Source: Membranipora membranacea
Lineage: Eukaryota; Bryozoa; Gymnolaemata; Cheilostomatida; Membraniporidae
Length of the DNA stretch: 60,000 nucleotides
Direction: 5' to 3'
Assembly: GCA_914767715.1 (NCBI GenBank)
Contig: OU612065.1
Coordinates: 12,340,001-12,400,000 of the forward strand
Below are positions 45,223 to 57,637 of this stretch, in pieces. The translations under genes were made by a program, and so were the position numbers. How positions within the stretch are numbered: the stretch's first letter is position 1; every line of letters starts with the position of its first letter. The notes under the pieces are model-generated. The model ran no database searches, was not told the origin of the DNA, and saw nothing but the letters and a program-made list of their open reading frames with translations.

Positions 45223-47208
45223 ATGGAGAGTTACTCCGAAACGCAGGTGAATGACTCCGAAGCTCCTCGTTCGTCCGGATCTGCTGGTACCGAGGGCCGT
45301 AACAAAATCTATGCTTTCCTGATCGCTATGCGAGAATGGATTGCAAACTGGAAGATACCATGCAGCAATCGTTATGTCAGACACTGGCTTGATAGATTCG
45401 ACGAAAAGATAAGTGTACCCAAGTCTCAAAGGCGTGTCGTGCTCATCATAGTATGTATAGCTCTCTTCTTGGACAACATGTTATACATGGTCATTGTGCC
45501 TATTATTCCTACATATCTAAGAGAAATTCACGCATTTCCTGTTCATGTAGTTTATGAAAATGTGACTGTGTTCGATAACACGACATCACCGACAACGCCC
45601 CATACGACCACAATGACTTTGCCTGGGCAGGTGCGGACAACTCCGGAACCCGAAGCAAACAACACGTTCATACGCAGCTTCCAGATGATGGCTAAAACCT
45701 ATCAGAGTAAATATGAGGATGTCAACATCGGAGTGCTGTTTGCCTGCAAAGCTATATTTCAGCTGTTTGTGAATCCTTTCACAGGAACATTGATGGATAG
45801 AATTGGTTACGATGTCCCTATGATGATTGGACTCACCATCATATTTCTAAGCACCTCGATGTTTGCTGTCGGTAGAAGCTATGGAGCGTTATTTGTTGCG
45901 AGAAGTTTGCAGGGTATTGGATCAGCCTTTGCTGACACCTCTGGCTTAGCTATGATAGCAGACCGATATCCTGATGACAAAGAACGATCTGCAGCTTTGG
46001 GCATAGCCTTAGCTTTCATTTCATTCGGTAGCTTGGTCGCTCCTCCGTTTGGCGGCAGTCTTTACGAGTTTGCAGGTAAAGCTGTACCATTCATAGTTTT
46101 AGCCCTCATTGCTCTTTTTGATGGAACACTGATGATGTTCGCCATGAAACCTGTCAGAAAGCAGAGGAAAGACCTGAAGAAGCAGGACAAGCTACCTAAT
46201 GCCACTCCGATCTACAAGCTAATCGTCGATCCATACATTGCCGTATGTGCTGGCTGCCTTGTTATGGCTAATGTATCACTTGCGTTTATTGAGCCCACAA
46301 TCGCCCTGTGGATGAAAGATACAATGGGATCTCCAGAGTGGCAAATTGGACTGATATGGCTGCCAGCTTTCATTCCACATATTTTCGGAGTGTTTTTGAC
46401 TGTGAAGATTGCTGAAAAATATCCACAGCATCAGTGGCTGCTGGCTGCGATTGGACTGGCTATGGAGGGGGTCAGTTGTATGATTTTACCATTCTGTAAA
46501 TCTTTTGGTCTTGTTATTATACCACTGTGTATATTGTGTTTTGGCATCGCTTTGGTGGATACGGCAATTCTACCTCTCATGGCTCATATGGTGGACGTCC
46601 GCCACGTTTCTGTTTATGGCAGTGTATATGCTATTGCTGACATCTCCTACTCTGCCGCTTATGCAATCGGACCAATCATAGCAGGACAAATAGTGAACAC
46701 TATAGGATTCACAGCATTGAATGCTGGGATTTTTGTAACTAACATTCTCTACGCCCCGTTATTGGCCTTTGTCCGAAACGCCTATGACTACCAGAAGTTT
46801 GAACCTGACAGTGAAGAAACAGGGATCAATGACGCAACCGATCACAAGCTGTACAAGTCGTTCACTGCCTCTTACGAGGATCAAAACGATGCTCTTAACT
46901 TCTCTGAGCAGAAATCCTATCATCCAAACGGTACCACAATAAGATACGGCAAGGATGAGAGTGAGTCAGATGAGGATGACACAGTAACAGAGAAAACGGC
47001 CCTGAAGGCTGTTGTACACAGAGACAGCCATCACACTTCCGAGTCAGATGTTCGCCAATCAACTGGTTACGGCTATGACAGCTCTAGACCAGTTCCGTTA
47101 CCACGCAGACCAAGTGTTGATCAGGTCCCTGACATTGATAGATCTGATGACGATGATGCCGGATCAATGGGCGATGAGTCTGTCAGCGAAACTGAATCTG
47201 ATTATTAG
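45223..47208 (+). CDS. VAChT: Vesicular acetylcholine transporter (SLC18 family), intronless
   Basis: A 661-residue major-facilitator antiporter that exchanges vesicular protons for cytosolic acetylcholine. TM1 (about residues 73-100) has the signature 'LDNMLYMVIVPIIP'. Further blocks are 'FVNPFTGTLMDRIGYDVPMM', 'SLQGIGSAFADTSGLAMIAD' and 'ALAFISFGSLVAPPFGG', all typical of VAChT. Two acidic residues that distinguish VAChT, in 'VDTAILP' (Asp446, TM10) and 'AIADISYS' (Asp473, TM11), are 27 apart, as in the vertebrate protein. I start at ATG 45223 because the open frame upstream contains no ATG. The first luminal loop (about 105-165) is Thr-rich with N-glycosylation sequons. The C-tail (from about 525) is long and acidic with an SH3-ligand-like 'RPVPLPRRPSV'. 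Lack of introns and position before ChAT mark the cholinergic locus. Confidence 0.95.
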   Translation: MESYSETQVNDSEAPRSSGSAGTEGRNKIYAFLIAMREWIANWKIPCSNRYVRHWLDRFDEKISVPKSQRRVVLIIVCIALFLDNMLYMVIVPIIPTYLREIHAFPVHVVYENVTVFDNTTSPTTPHTTTMTLPGQVRTTPEPEANNTFIRSFQMMAKTYQSKYEDVNIGVLFACKAIFQLFVNPFTGTLMDRIGYDVPMMIGLTIIFLSTSMFAVGRSYGALFVARSLQGIGSAFADTSGLAMIADRYPDDKERSAALGIALAFISFGSLVAPPFGGSLYEFAGKAVPFIVLALIALFDGTLMMFAMKPVRKQRKDLKKQDKLPNATPIYKLIVDPYIAVCAGCLVMANVSLAFIEPTIALWMKDTMGSPEWQIGLIWLPAFIPHIFGVFLTVKIAEKYPQHQWLLAAIGLAMEGVSCMILPFCKSFGLVIIPLCILCFGIALVDTAILPLMAHMVDVRHVSVYGSVYAIADISYSAAYAIGPIIAGQIVNTIGFTALNAGIFVTNILYAPLLAFVRNAYDYQKFEPDSEETGINDATDHKLYKSFTASYEDQNDALNFSEQKSYHPNGTTIRYGKDESESDEDDTVTEKTALKAVVHRDSHHTSESDVRQSTGYGYDSSRPVPLPRRPSVDQVPDIDRSDDDDAGSMGDESVSETESDY

Positions 47209-47555
47209 GTGACATAGCACGCTTACTTATATTTAGTTATGTTATCATATCTTCACTTTCAAAACGTATCTTTGATTCTTTAAGAATCTGTTACAATATA
47301 ATCAGGACAACATTAAATATTGTTGAATCATAATGCTGTTTGTCATCATGTGTATAAGGCTATGTTTATAGGATATCAGGAATGTAGGTATTATACAGAA
47401 ATTGTGTTTTTTGATTGTTTTTATATTATAACCATCAGAGCGTTCTAGTATGTTTAACCCTTCTACTATGGAGCTATCGATTTGAAGTCCGAGCATTTTA
47501 ATTTTAATGATTAGTAGGAGAATAGAAATGCAGAAGATTTGTTGTTAAACGACCC
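47209..47555 (+). other. VAChT 3' untranslated region
   Basis: AT-rich sequence between the VAChT stop codon and the first canonical polyadenylation signal. No open frame of interest and no obvious structured element. Confidence 0.5.
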
Positions 47556-47561
47556 AATAAA
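47556..47561 (+). promoter_or_regulatory. AATAAA polyadenylation signal, VAChT transcript
   Basis: First AATAAA downstream of the VAChT stop, 348 bp away. Use of this site ends the VAChT mRNA inside the ChAT intron; skipping it by splicing to 49480 would give ChAT mRNA. Confidence 0.5.
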
Positions 47562-49479
47562 AATAATAGTTCGCTGTATTTCTTTTATCCTCTAATCAGT
47601 GGTTCTTATTCTTTATGGAGGCATTAGCTTAGAGAAAATCCATACTCGTTTTGAAGAAAGTGATTGTCAATCAGTAACATAGCTCATGAATCTATGACTA
47701 TAAACATCAATACAAAACTGGTTTTTTGATATGCAGTCTTTTTTCAGTAAAGCTAATGGACATTTATCATGTATGAATAGGAGTTTGACCACTTTACTTA
47801 TATCACTTTTAGTATTTCAAAGTATCTCATTATGTCTGTTTGTGCCTAAAACATAGCAATTTTAATGAAATAGCTTTTGGTTTAATTTGAATTTTCCACT
47901 CTGGATAGAGCTAATGGCATGTTTAATGGATTTCTTGAAATTAAAAATTATTTTGAAATGCTGTCTATTTGGTAATTAGTAGTGGATGAATGTCCAAATT
48001 AGTAGCAGTATATTGTGCAAATTCTATTTCAACAATACCGAAAGCGCAGGAAAGTGAGAACTAAGTAGCGTTGACTAACAAGCTTTAGAGCTGGAAACAG
48101 GGTGCGAAATTTAATTAACACCATTTCAGGCAGCTAGTGTGATTATATACACCAATGCTGCTAACAATGACACAAATCACTGGTATTGTCATTTTACATT
48201 AATACCTGGAGTCAGCATGAACTGAACCTTGGTCAAGGAACAAACTGAACAGCAGTCAATACACTGACCTCATTAAAGTCTTTTTGCGTTTATACATATA
48301 TTGTCAGTCTATAATAATTCTTTTAGAATGTTGTTGTGGGTCATATATGACTTTTATCTGAAAGTTTCGAAAAAAAATCAGAAAAAACCTGTGTAAATAA
48401 ATTTACCTGCGGGTAATTAGCCTGTCTGAGAGCCTCACACAGACCAATTATGTACCGGGCCAGTCAGTAACCCAAGAGTTGTTTCACTTTGATAAAATTG
48501 ATACAGCCACCGTCAAAAGCAATGACATCCCCACACTAATCCGTCATAGGTTTAATATTTTTGTGGTATGTATCATAGCGGAGTATATACTTTCAGTATT
48601 TTATCGATTTAATTAAAGATCATGATGGCCATTGACGGATGTCTGTAATTTGATCATCCTTCTGTCTCTATGCTGTAATATCCCTTTTACTTTAAAGCTA
48701 ATGAATTTCTAGGACCTAATCTGATTATTTGTCTCCCAATCCAGTTTAACACTGGCACGACCTCTCGCTGTTACCTTTTATTCTAAGCAGAGGAAGCAAA
48801 GCGTCACATCAAACACTCTAGTAAGTTATTAAGTTATTTTTAGCTCTATTTTCCCTAAAGTAGTTGTTCCTGTGGTCATTTTTGCTGTAGATATTGATGC
48901 CGCAGTATACGGAACCAATATCAAGACTGGCACTGATGTCGTTATGATATTTGTATAGCATCTTAGTTCACGTTATCATTGGAATGACAGTTTTTTCAAT
49001 TACTTTGTTATCAACGTTCAATTTCCTTTTTGTTTTGCGCTGCTGACATTCTATTTTGCAAAGTGTCCGTATGTGTTTTGTGTTAATTAATGCGATAATG
49101 TGCTATTACGGCAGTAAAACAAGCGAGACGAACGTTGTTAAAGATTCCAAACACTCCAACTTAAATTATAAAAGTGCGACATCACTGCTGTCAGTTGACA
49201 TAAAGTTCTGCCATTATTTGAAGAATCAACCGCTAAATTATTAATTTTCATTGCAAGTTTGCGAAACGCCATTTCAACGTGGCATGTATTGGTTTTCCTT
49301 TGCATACATGCCACCGAATCATTTTAGTATTTTCATCATCAATTTTATCATTTTAAATTTCATTTGTTAAGTTCAAATCACAGTGTCCATACTGTTTTGT
49401 TCAAATCTGGTATTCCCAGTTTCCAAACACAGCGAAAGGAGTTTCACCTACCAGTACACACTAGTCTTCACAATTACAG
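47562..49479 (+). other. Remainder of ChAT intron 1 downstream of VAChT
   Basis: AT-rich non-coding sequence ending in the acceptor CACAATTACAG at 49479. I recognise no exon, transposon or RNA gene. Confidence 0.5.
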
Positions 49480-49482
49480 GTG

Positions 49483-52400
49483 ATGGCTACAAAGGGGGTG
49501 AAGCCAAGGCTTCTACGTAGACGGAGCAGTTCAACTTCACTCTCAGAGGCCCAGTCTCCCACCACCGCTCATGTCAAAGCCTACGTGCGTAGAGTATCTT
49601 CGAAGCAGCTACTTGTTTACCCGGAATGGGACATAACGGTAGGTTTCAATGTGAGGATCGTGAGTCATAAAACGATTGTGACAAATGTGTACTGGCACAC
49701 TCTGTGTAACTATCGGTTTTTACTGCTGCCTATTTTTAAAGTACCGGCACATTTTTTAATACTGTTAGACTTGGTGTTTTTTTTTCATTTGGAATTACAA
49801 ATGTAACAGTATAACTGATGGTTGTCTTTTTTATTTGAAAAACTGTATATATATTGGAATTGTCCATGATTGCAATGAAATATGACTGACAAACTCACTA
49901 TGTTTTATACCCTTTAGGGTAATAACTCAACGTCTATATATCCAAGTCGATTTTCACACCGGAAACAATTATTGTTTAGAAAATCACTTTGAGTAATTTG
50001 CAGCTATGTTATAGATGTTGTATAATAACAAGAGCGGATACCTTTCAAAGGAGTCTGCAATGGAATATTGGTTTTCCTCCCGTTACTTTCAATGACTAAA
50101 AATTGATTTGCCAAATATGCCCTAATGCTATTGGTGGATTTGGTTTTATATGTACACATAACACTAAATGTTTTCAGTTTGGTTACTTGTGTGCAGCATT
50201 CCTGCGCCAATTGTCTTTGTACTGCGCTCCACAATACAGTTTACTTTGCTCCAAGATAGTCTCAATTATCTGGCATCAGTATCGGATCTGGTCAATAAAC
50301 TAAAGTCTTAGTATCATTGAAAATGCATCCGTGATTAGACTCTTAAGAATTGAGACGATATGGAATTACTGTACAAGTCAGGAAAACTCGAGACCTAAAG
50401 TGGCAGTTAGATATTTGCGCACTCAATCATCTGACATCATATTGGACGACACCCAAGGATTTGATGTCAATCTAATCTTAGCTTCTACTGCAACGAGATA
50501 ACAGTGTACTGAGAACAAAAAAGACTGTCCAGCATGCATCTGGTGATGAAGTGCCAGGCTATGGAGGTTGAGATGAGAAGGCAAAAGGTGTTTGAGGAAT
50601 GTAGATTAAGATATTCAAAGGTGCTTGGTAAGGAATGGGGAGACGAAGCTAAGCGGAAAGCTGAGGCTGACAAGGCTAAACGAGAGTTGGGCACCAAATC
50701 TGCTGACATTCTTCCTGGGATATTTCAAAGCCAGCTAAGGTCAGGCTCCCCCCGCTCGAGGAGTAGGACAAGTTCTGGCTCCGTACAATTAGAAAGAAAC
50801 GCTGAGATCGAGGTAACAGGTGCACCAGTACTGTGGTGAATATGAGCTCACTACATACTGGTTGTTTTCATCTTTCACATTTCACATCTTTAGCTTTCAT
50901 TTATTGCATCATGTAACTACCAATAGCTAATTAGAGATGTTCCAAGGGTAAACATCACAAAAGACAATGCCAAATGCCAGTGGCTGCCTCCTTTTATCTT
51001 TCACTTTCATTTACAAAATTAGTTTGATAGGGTTTAGAAGTTATTTCTGGTAGATTTATTTCATGCTGATTGCAATAAAGTTGCATTATAGCCACTTTAT
51101 GCATAGGCTGCCACCTGACTTCACATTAAGTCATGTTTTATATAACTTTATATAACTCATCTCAATTACAGAAGCCTCTACCATCTCTACCTATTCCCAC
51201 CCTCAGTCAGACTTTGGACACATACTTAAAGGTGCTGAAACCAATAAGCACAGATGAACAACATTTGCAGAATTCAGAATTAGTCAAACATTTCCTGTCT
51301 GAAGATGGGGAGGGAACGAAACTCCAGCAGGCTCTTAAGACTAGAGCCATCTGCAGAAATAACTGGGTGAGATTCTCTTCTTTGTACCAACCCAGCATCT
51401 CCATGACACGTATTTGTACTGCACGTTTTTCAATGATAATTTTAAGCTGTGAAGTTGTGATTCACAGCTTTCCTATGCAGGCTGTTTGGAGCTGGCATTC
51501 CTAGGTCAAATCACAGCTTCGGGCACGTCAGGGACCAAAGCAGGGAGCAAATATTTCTTATCATTGTTTATGCAATGACTTTTTTGTTATTGTAGGCATA
51601 TGACTGGTGGTTACAAGATATGTACATGCGGAACAAACTGCCTTTACCCATCAACTCTAACCCGGGTATGGTTTTCCCCAGAACACAGTTTAACCATCCT
51701 GATGATCAGTTACGGTGAGCTTAGCTTTTTACCTTTAGACTGGTCTTTAGATGTGTCACAACACAGCAAATTGTGAAAATTATCAGCATTTATACTTTAA
51801 TGTGTATCTGTCACAGCAATGCCTTTGACAACATCACTATATTGTTTAGATAACAAGCTCTGGGAATTGTAGGAGTGGTATAAAATGGGTAAAAATACCT
51901 GTACTGACATTTCAGGTCTATCAAACATGACCTGCCCAAGTAATCACGTTATATGACAAGAGTTTAGTGTGGGTTGTGTTAATGATAAGTAATGGAAGCT
52001 GCCAGATACAAATACAGGTACAAACAAACCCACCAATGGTTTCCTTTTTGCTTCTAAACAGCTACAGAAAAAAGTACAGCAAAAAGTACAAGTAGATTCA
52101 TGGCTGAAAAAAGAACATTTTTGTTCATGCCATAAAATTCGACATATATCTTGATTTTTAGATTCGCGGCACGATTGGTTTCTGGAATACTCGACTACAA
52201 AGTTATCATCGATGCGTAAGTAAAAGTTTGGCTAACATTGCTAACAGTGCTGAGTGTAATGATCCTGTTTAAGGCACGCCAGAACATCGACAGAATACTG
52301 GTCCATAAAGCCTCTTCGTTATCAAAACTTTGATTAACAGGACAACGTTTCAACCAGAAACTCGGAAAAAATGGGGAGTGTATTGATCTTCCATTACGCA

Positions 52401-55400
52401 GCGAAAAAACTACGACACCAATTAGCTTGATGCTGCTTTTCAGTAATTTTGGAAAAATAAGTGTCCATGTGAAATGTGATACTTGAGGTTTTTCCGTCTT
52501 GTCAGTCGTGGATTGCCTATTGACCGAGCCAATCACAGGGAGAAAGGCCAGCCCTTATGTATGGAGCAGTATTACAGACTATTCTCCACTTATCGGGAGC
52601 CTGGCAAAGAAAAAGATAGACTTATCACTACAGAGGGAGACAACCCCGACGGTGAATCAGATCACATAATAGTCATCTGTAAAGACAAGGTAGAATTAAT
52701 AATATTCTGTAACAGATTGGATGATAGATCGAGGCCAAATTATGTGCGGCCAAGGAGTTTGTACCTCCCTGGTGCGGCTATCTTATTAGCGGTTAGGAGC
52801 AAACCTTCATCCCTTCCTTCCCTGATAAACATCCGGGCCACTTTGATCTTTATCACCAAAGTCTAACCATGTATGCGGAAAGCTACGGGAATTCTACTCA
52901 GTTTTCATGACCAATCAAGCCTCTACCATGATCAATATTTAATTAAGCTGCATGCTCCTCTGCCGGTTTCATAGTCACCTCCTATACATCCTCATAGAGC
53001 TAGCCATAAGAAGCGCAGGGTTCCCAGCGCCAGCCCCGTCTGCACTAAAACAATTAGCTGAAATATTTTCAGGCTATTCAATCAGGTGTTGAAACAAAAT
53101 CTTCAATATTGCATTATAACTGGCAAACTTTATACTAGTTATCTAAATTATTGTGGAAAAGGTGTAGCATGCCATTATAAATGTAAACCTTTTAGAAAGA
53201 CTTATTGCATACATTTTACCACATGTATGTGATGTTGAATTTGATTTGGAGCCAATAATCAATAATTAGGTTTCAGGTTTAGGCCAATCATGTTAGCATT
53301 GGTTTCTGTCTGCAAGGTTTAGGTGGAATGATGTTGCAGCATAGGTAACTTAATCAAATATCAAGAACACGATTGACATATGTGAGCCTTGCTGTCAAGT
53401 TTAAGTCTTGACTATTAGCCATGCATGTATAAAAATTAATTATCGAGGTTCATTCAAGTTCGTTAAAGTTAAATGATGTTACATTGATAAAGTCTAATTG
53501 TTTTATGTTTATGACAGCAAAGGAATAATTATCTTGAATATATTTGTTTCCTGCATTAGCCTACTTTTTGTGCCTCTTTACTAGAAAATAGTCTACACAA
53601 ATCAAATGGACAGCAACTACTGACATGTATGGATGGTGGTTGTCTTGTCAATTTAACCATGTCATCAAAGCCCATTTGATTTACACGTGGCACTAGTGAC
53701 AGCGTCATGGGCTCAACCTTACGTCAAAAGGAAAAGTGTGATGCAGATTTTATGGTAATAAATAGTACATTGTGTTCTGCAGATGTATCTATTGGATGTA
53801 GTGGATGGGTTCAATCGCCTCACTGAAGATGATATATGCTGTCAGCTGCGACGCATAAGGTGCATGGCAGAGGAGAACACAGATCACTTCCCAGGGGTCG
53901 GGATCCTTACGTCTCTGCCTAGAGATGAGTGGGCAGATGCCAGGAGCAAAATGAAATCAGGTTGGTGAACACGGATATGGCATAAGTTGTCCATTGAAGT
54001 TAGCGAGCTATAGAAGGGGGAAAATTGAAATAACACGAAATCTGTGAATTTTGCGGTATCAATAAGCATCTCACTGAAATATGAGGGGCAGTAAAAATAA
54101 TCAATTGTTATTAGTAGTCTTGGCTACAACCAAATGGTGGTTCTAAAGTCAATTGCCAAAGTCACAGATTCCAATGCAGTCCTATCTAAAGATCTAATTA
54201 ACAGACTGTCAGGCAAAAATCAATTTGTTCTCATATTGCTCATATTATTATATTTGTGCTACATTTTTAGATAAAGTAAACCATGAGAGCCTGCATCTGA
54301 TTGAAACTTCCATATTTATCCTGTGTCTCGATGAAGAAGTGGCTGACGAGAGTGAATCACTAAGACAAGACAACTCTCTAGCTCTACAGATGCTCCACGG
54401 CCACGGCAGTCACCTGAACAGCTGTAATCGGTGGTATGACAAAACAATGCAGGTGAGACCGGTTACTTACTTTCTAAATACTCTCTTCTGCTCCATAAGG
54501 CATTGATTAATTTGAATGAAAATGAGATTTTTAACAAGAAATAATGATTAATTATTCAAATTCAACTTCTTCATGAACCATGGTCCAATTATCAAAATTA
54601 AACCACATTAAAACTATCTCTACAGCTGTCTTGAAGCTAATTCACAATCAAAATTCATTATTTTCATGCGGTCATGATAAGTTCATGAGGCTTTAAGTTA
54701 TCGCTGGCAGATGGAATGTTTTTGTATCATGATGGCCTTCCGTACATGTTGCAATAAGCAAATTCTGACAACATTTTGGTGATGACATTATTGTGAGGGA
54801 AGGTAAATCCCAAACTCAAATCCTGATCCATGCTCATATCCTTTTCATCATTCCAGTTCATAATAGGTAAAGATGGCGCCTGTGGTTTGAATTATGAACA
54901 CTCTCCATCAGAGGGTATAGCTGTGGTTCAGCTCATAGAACATGTACTCAGATACATGTAAGTAAAGTAAACTATTACCACTCTTTTTGTAACACTTTCA
55001 TTTTTTATATCCTAACTTTGATTTCATCTTTATCATTTTTGTTGATGTTTAACTGAAGAACCTTGGGATCAAGACACCATTGCCTCATCAGGAGTATTTT
55101 CTGCTGGTTTGCTTCACAAATTCTCCAATTTTTATTAATACATGACACCAGCCTAAACCAGCTGTGATTACACACTGCACTGCATTTTGCACGCCTTTTG
55201 TTGTGATACCACGACAAAAGGGAAAACAACTTCAAAAGGCTTAGTTCTAGATAACTGAAATTGCACCACACAATAAAACTTCAGTGTGCAGTAATGAAAA
55301 CAGAATTTTTTGGTAGCCCCACACAGATCTCATGACATCTTGCAAACAATTTTTCATGAATCATGAAAAGTCATTTCCCAAAACTGTTGTTTTTTGCAGG

Positions 55401-57637
55401 GACGATTTGAAACAGAGAAAAGTTGTGCGCATGAACTCAAATGTAGAGCTTCCCTACCCGACGAAACTGGACTGGAATATAAGCCATGAGCTAATTCAGC
55501 ATATTGACATGGCAAGGTTTCAAATGGACAGGTAACTCATAGATAGATAGATTGTAGATATGGAGTACCAAACAAAACTGTTAATCATTGTGTCGAAGAA
55601 ATGAGTTGAAAGCCAGAATCATTCGTCACCCGCGTAACCATATTCAAATTCTGTGGATTATGACCAGCATAATTAATAAGTACCCATGTTAATTTTTATG
55701 CTTTTTGTGTGTTTGACTGGGATTTAAATTCAAAATTAATTTGGTTCAATCAATTTTGTCTATTCTGTAGATCTATTCAGGACCTGGATCTGTATCTACT
55801 TAACTTTGATCACTTTGGGAAGGAGTTTCCTAAGTCACAGAATATGAGCCCGGATTGTTTTATCCAGCTGGCTCTACAGCTCACTTATTTCAGGTAAGTG
55901 TCACAACTTCATTTGGCAATGTATGTACACTAAACAGCGGCAGACAACTTTATGTGTCTAATGACCATAGTCATTGAATCTCAACAGGTGCATCTCTTAA
56001 TGCAGTTTGCAATAGTGTTAGGTAAGAATTTGCCATTTTCCAGTCATAAACTCCCTTCCCAGTAGTGTACCCGAGGTCACATCCTGAAGAGCTGGTTATT
56101 ACTCATTGATCATTGTGTTATGACATTAGAACTGCAAGATATGGTAAAAAGGACAAGAAACATTACAATGGGATTTCTATTTACTGCAGATTAAATGGAA
56201 AATTGGTGTCTACATATGAGAGTGCATCCACAAGGCGCTTCCGCCTGGGGAGAGTAGATAACATAAGAGCAGCCTCATATGAGGCGTTGCAGTGGTGCCA
56301 AGCCATGTCTGATGAAAACAACAACGAAAAACAGACAACAAAGCTTTCGATGCTCAGAACAGCGATGCAGGCACAGACTGACTATATGGTGCAGGTAAGC
56401 TGTAGTGTCGGTCAAACAATGATCTTCTGTCACGACCCTTATTACAACATATTACTTCAATTATAGATCTTGGGTCGCTGTGAAAAGTTGTCAGTGGTCA
56501 GCAACATCTCAGCTATTTGTAATTTTAGCCCACTTCAAAATTGCTTCTCATGCCTTGCAACACCTATTTAGATTCAAACACTTTCTTTGTTGAAGACGAT
56601 ATTGGGTCGCGGGATGGATTGCCACATGCTGGGATTGAAGCGAGTATCAGAGGAGGAATATGGAGTTACCCCACTCCTATTTCAAGACGATATGTGGACT
56701 ATCAGTAATCAGTTTACCCTTTCAACAAGTCAGGTATGAACAATATAAGGTCTGATGAAACACCTAGCAGTTAATGTTGACTCTCTAGGAGTCCAAAGCT
56801 AACGCTCAGTAACATATATCTCTCAATGTTTGACTCTTTCACAGCATCACAATTAGTAAGGGATTAACCTGAAGGAGAGGTGATCCGGAGGTTATTGTAG
56901 CAAGTGTTCACGCTAAAACTCGATGAGTCAAGCAGCGTACTTTCACAAATTGCAAAGCTACGTACACTTTTCTGATTATAGCCATGTTATCAATTGTATT
57001 ATCTTATTTCGATTTTGACAGGGATACTCGTATAAGTCTCGCTCTCTTTTTATTGAAGGTCAACACATCACTGAATTCATTTATGGGATACGGACCAGTG
57101 GTACCGAATGGATATGGAACATCATACAATCCTCAAGCGAATCAGATCATATTTTGCATAACAGCATTCAATGCATGCCCAGAGACAAGTGCCAAGTTGT
57201 TTAGTGACACATTGGAATCAGTGCTGACGGAGATGAGAGATCTTTGTCTGAGTTGTCCCACTCCATCTCCGCGTGACACCAAGTTATCACTCAGTACAAT
57301 AACAGAGTCCAAGCAGAAGAGCTCAGAAAAAAAGCAACAGATAAACGGTACGTTTGACTACAAGTCAACACCTCGAACTATCAAAATAAGGCAACTAGCT
57401 AAAATACCATGCCTAGTACCTAGTTTGCAAAAAAAGGAAAAAATATTTTGGAGAACAAAAACCAATATACCGGATTTGGTAGCATGTTCATTACGTTAAA
57501 TTCGGTAGTGGTGAGTGTGATTATTGCTAATATGATAATGGGTTTTGAAGTTTTGGCTACGATTATTGGAAGTGTAATCATTCCATCTTTCATTCTCTGT
57601 AGGTGAGGCTAAAGTCAACAACAATAATGAGCTCTAA
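49483..57637 (+). CDS. ChAT: Choline O-acetyltransferase (14 coding exons)
   Basis: Cytosolic enzyme making acetylcholine from choline and acetyl-CoA. Exons: 49483-49638, 51172-51366, 51596-51714, 52162-52215, 52506-52689, 53783-53960, 54271-54452, 54857-54957, 55400-55531, 55771-55893, 56190-56394, 56596-56733, 57059-57347, 57603-57637. All phases agree, giving 696 residues, the usual size. Carnitine/choline acyltransferase motifs in order: '[17 protein letters not shown]', '[14 protein letters not shown]', '[13 protein letters not shown]', the catalytic His in '[10 protein letters not shown]' (His371 on this numbering), '[19 protein letters not shown]', 'TAMQAQTDY', 'FTLSTSQ', '[16 protein letters not shown]'. 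The Arg in 'GRVDNIR' is the choline-versus-carnitine specificity position. The first coding exon is a Ser/Arg-rich leader right after an acceptor, implying an upstream non-coding exon shared with VAChT. Confidence 0.95.
50534..50812 (+). CDS. Candidate alternative first coding exon of ChAT
   Basis: ATG at 50534 opens 93 codons of strongly charged, helical sequence ('[20 protein letters not shown]', then a Ser/Arg stretch '[12 protein letters not shown]') ending in ATC GAG|GTAACA in phase 0, matching the phase-0 exon at 51172. An in-frame TGA lies 24 bp upstream of the ATG, so it reads like a start exon. Splicing from 49638 into this ATG frame (phase 0) has no good acceptor, so it is more likely an alternative promoter's exon than an internal one. 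Whether it is transcribed is unknown. Confidence 0.5.
52690..53782 (+). other. ChAT intron 5, no feature recognised
   Basis: A 1.1-kb intron. Exon 52506-52689 could read on to a stop near 52866, but the GTAGAA donor restores homology to ChAT, so the read-through is not used in the model. Nothing else is recognised. Confidence 0.5.
57348..57499 (+). other. Read-through extension of the penultimate ChAT exon
   Basis: If the donor at 57348 (ACG|GTACGT) is not used, the frame stays open for 51 more codons to a stop at 57497-57499. The extension is Lys-rich and has no counterpart in ChAT proteins I know. The spliced form instead ends with 11 residues from exon 57603-57637 (Asn-rich, ending in Glu-Leu). 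The second has the better acceptor tract. Confidence 0.4.

Noticed and set aside
56461-56500. TTATAG|ATCTTGGGTCGC, which resembles the true ChAT acceptor and exon start at 56596 (ATATTGGGTCGC)
   Set aside because: The reading frame after it loses ChAT similarity at once, while exon 56596-56733 continues it perfectly. The shared bases look like chance or a tiny duplication.
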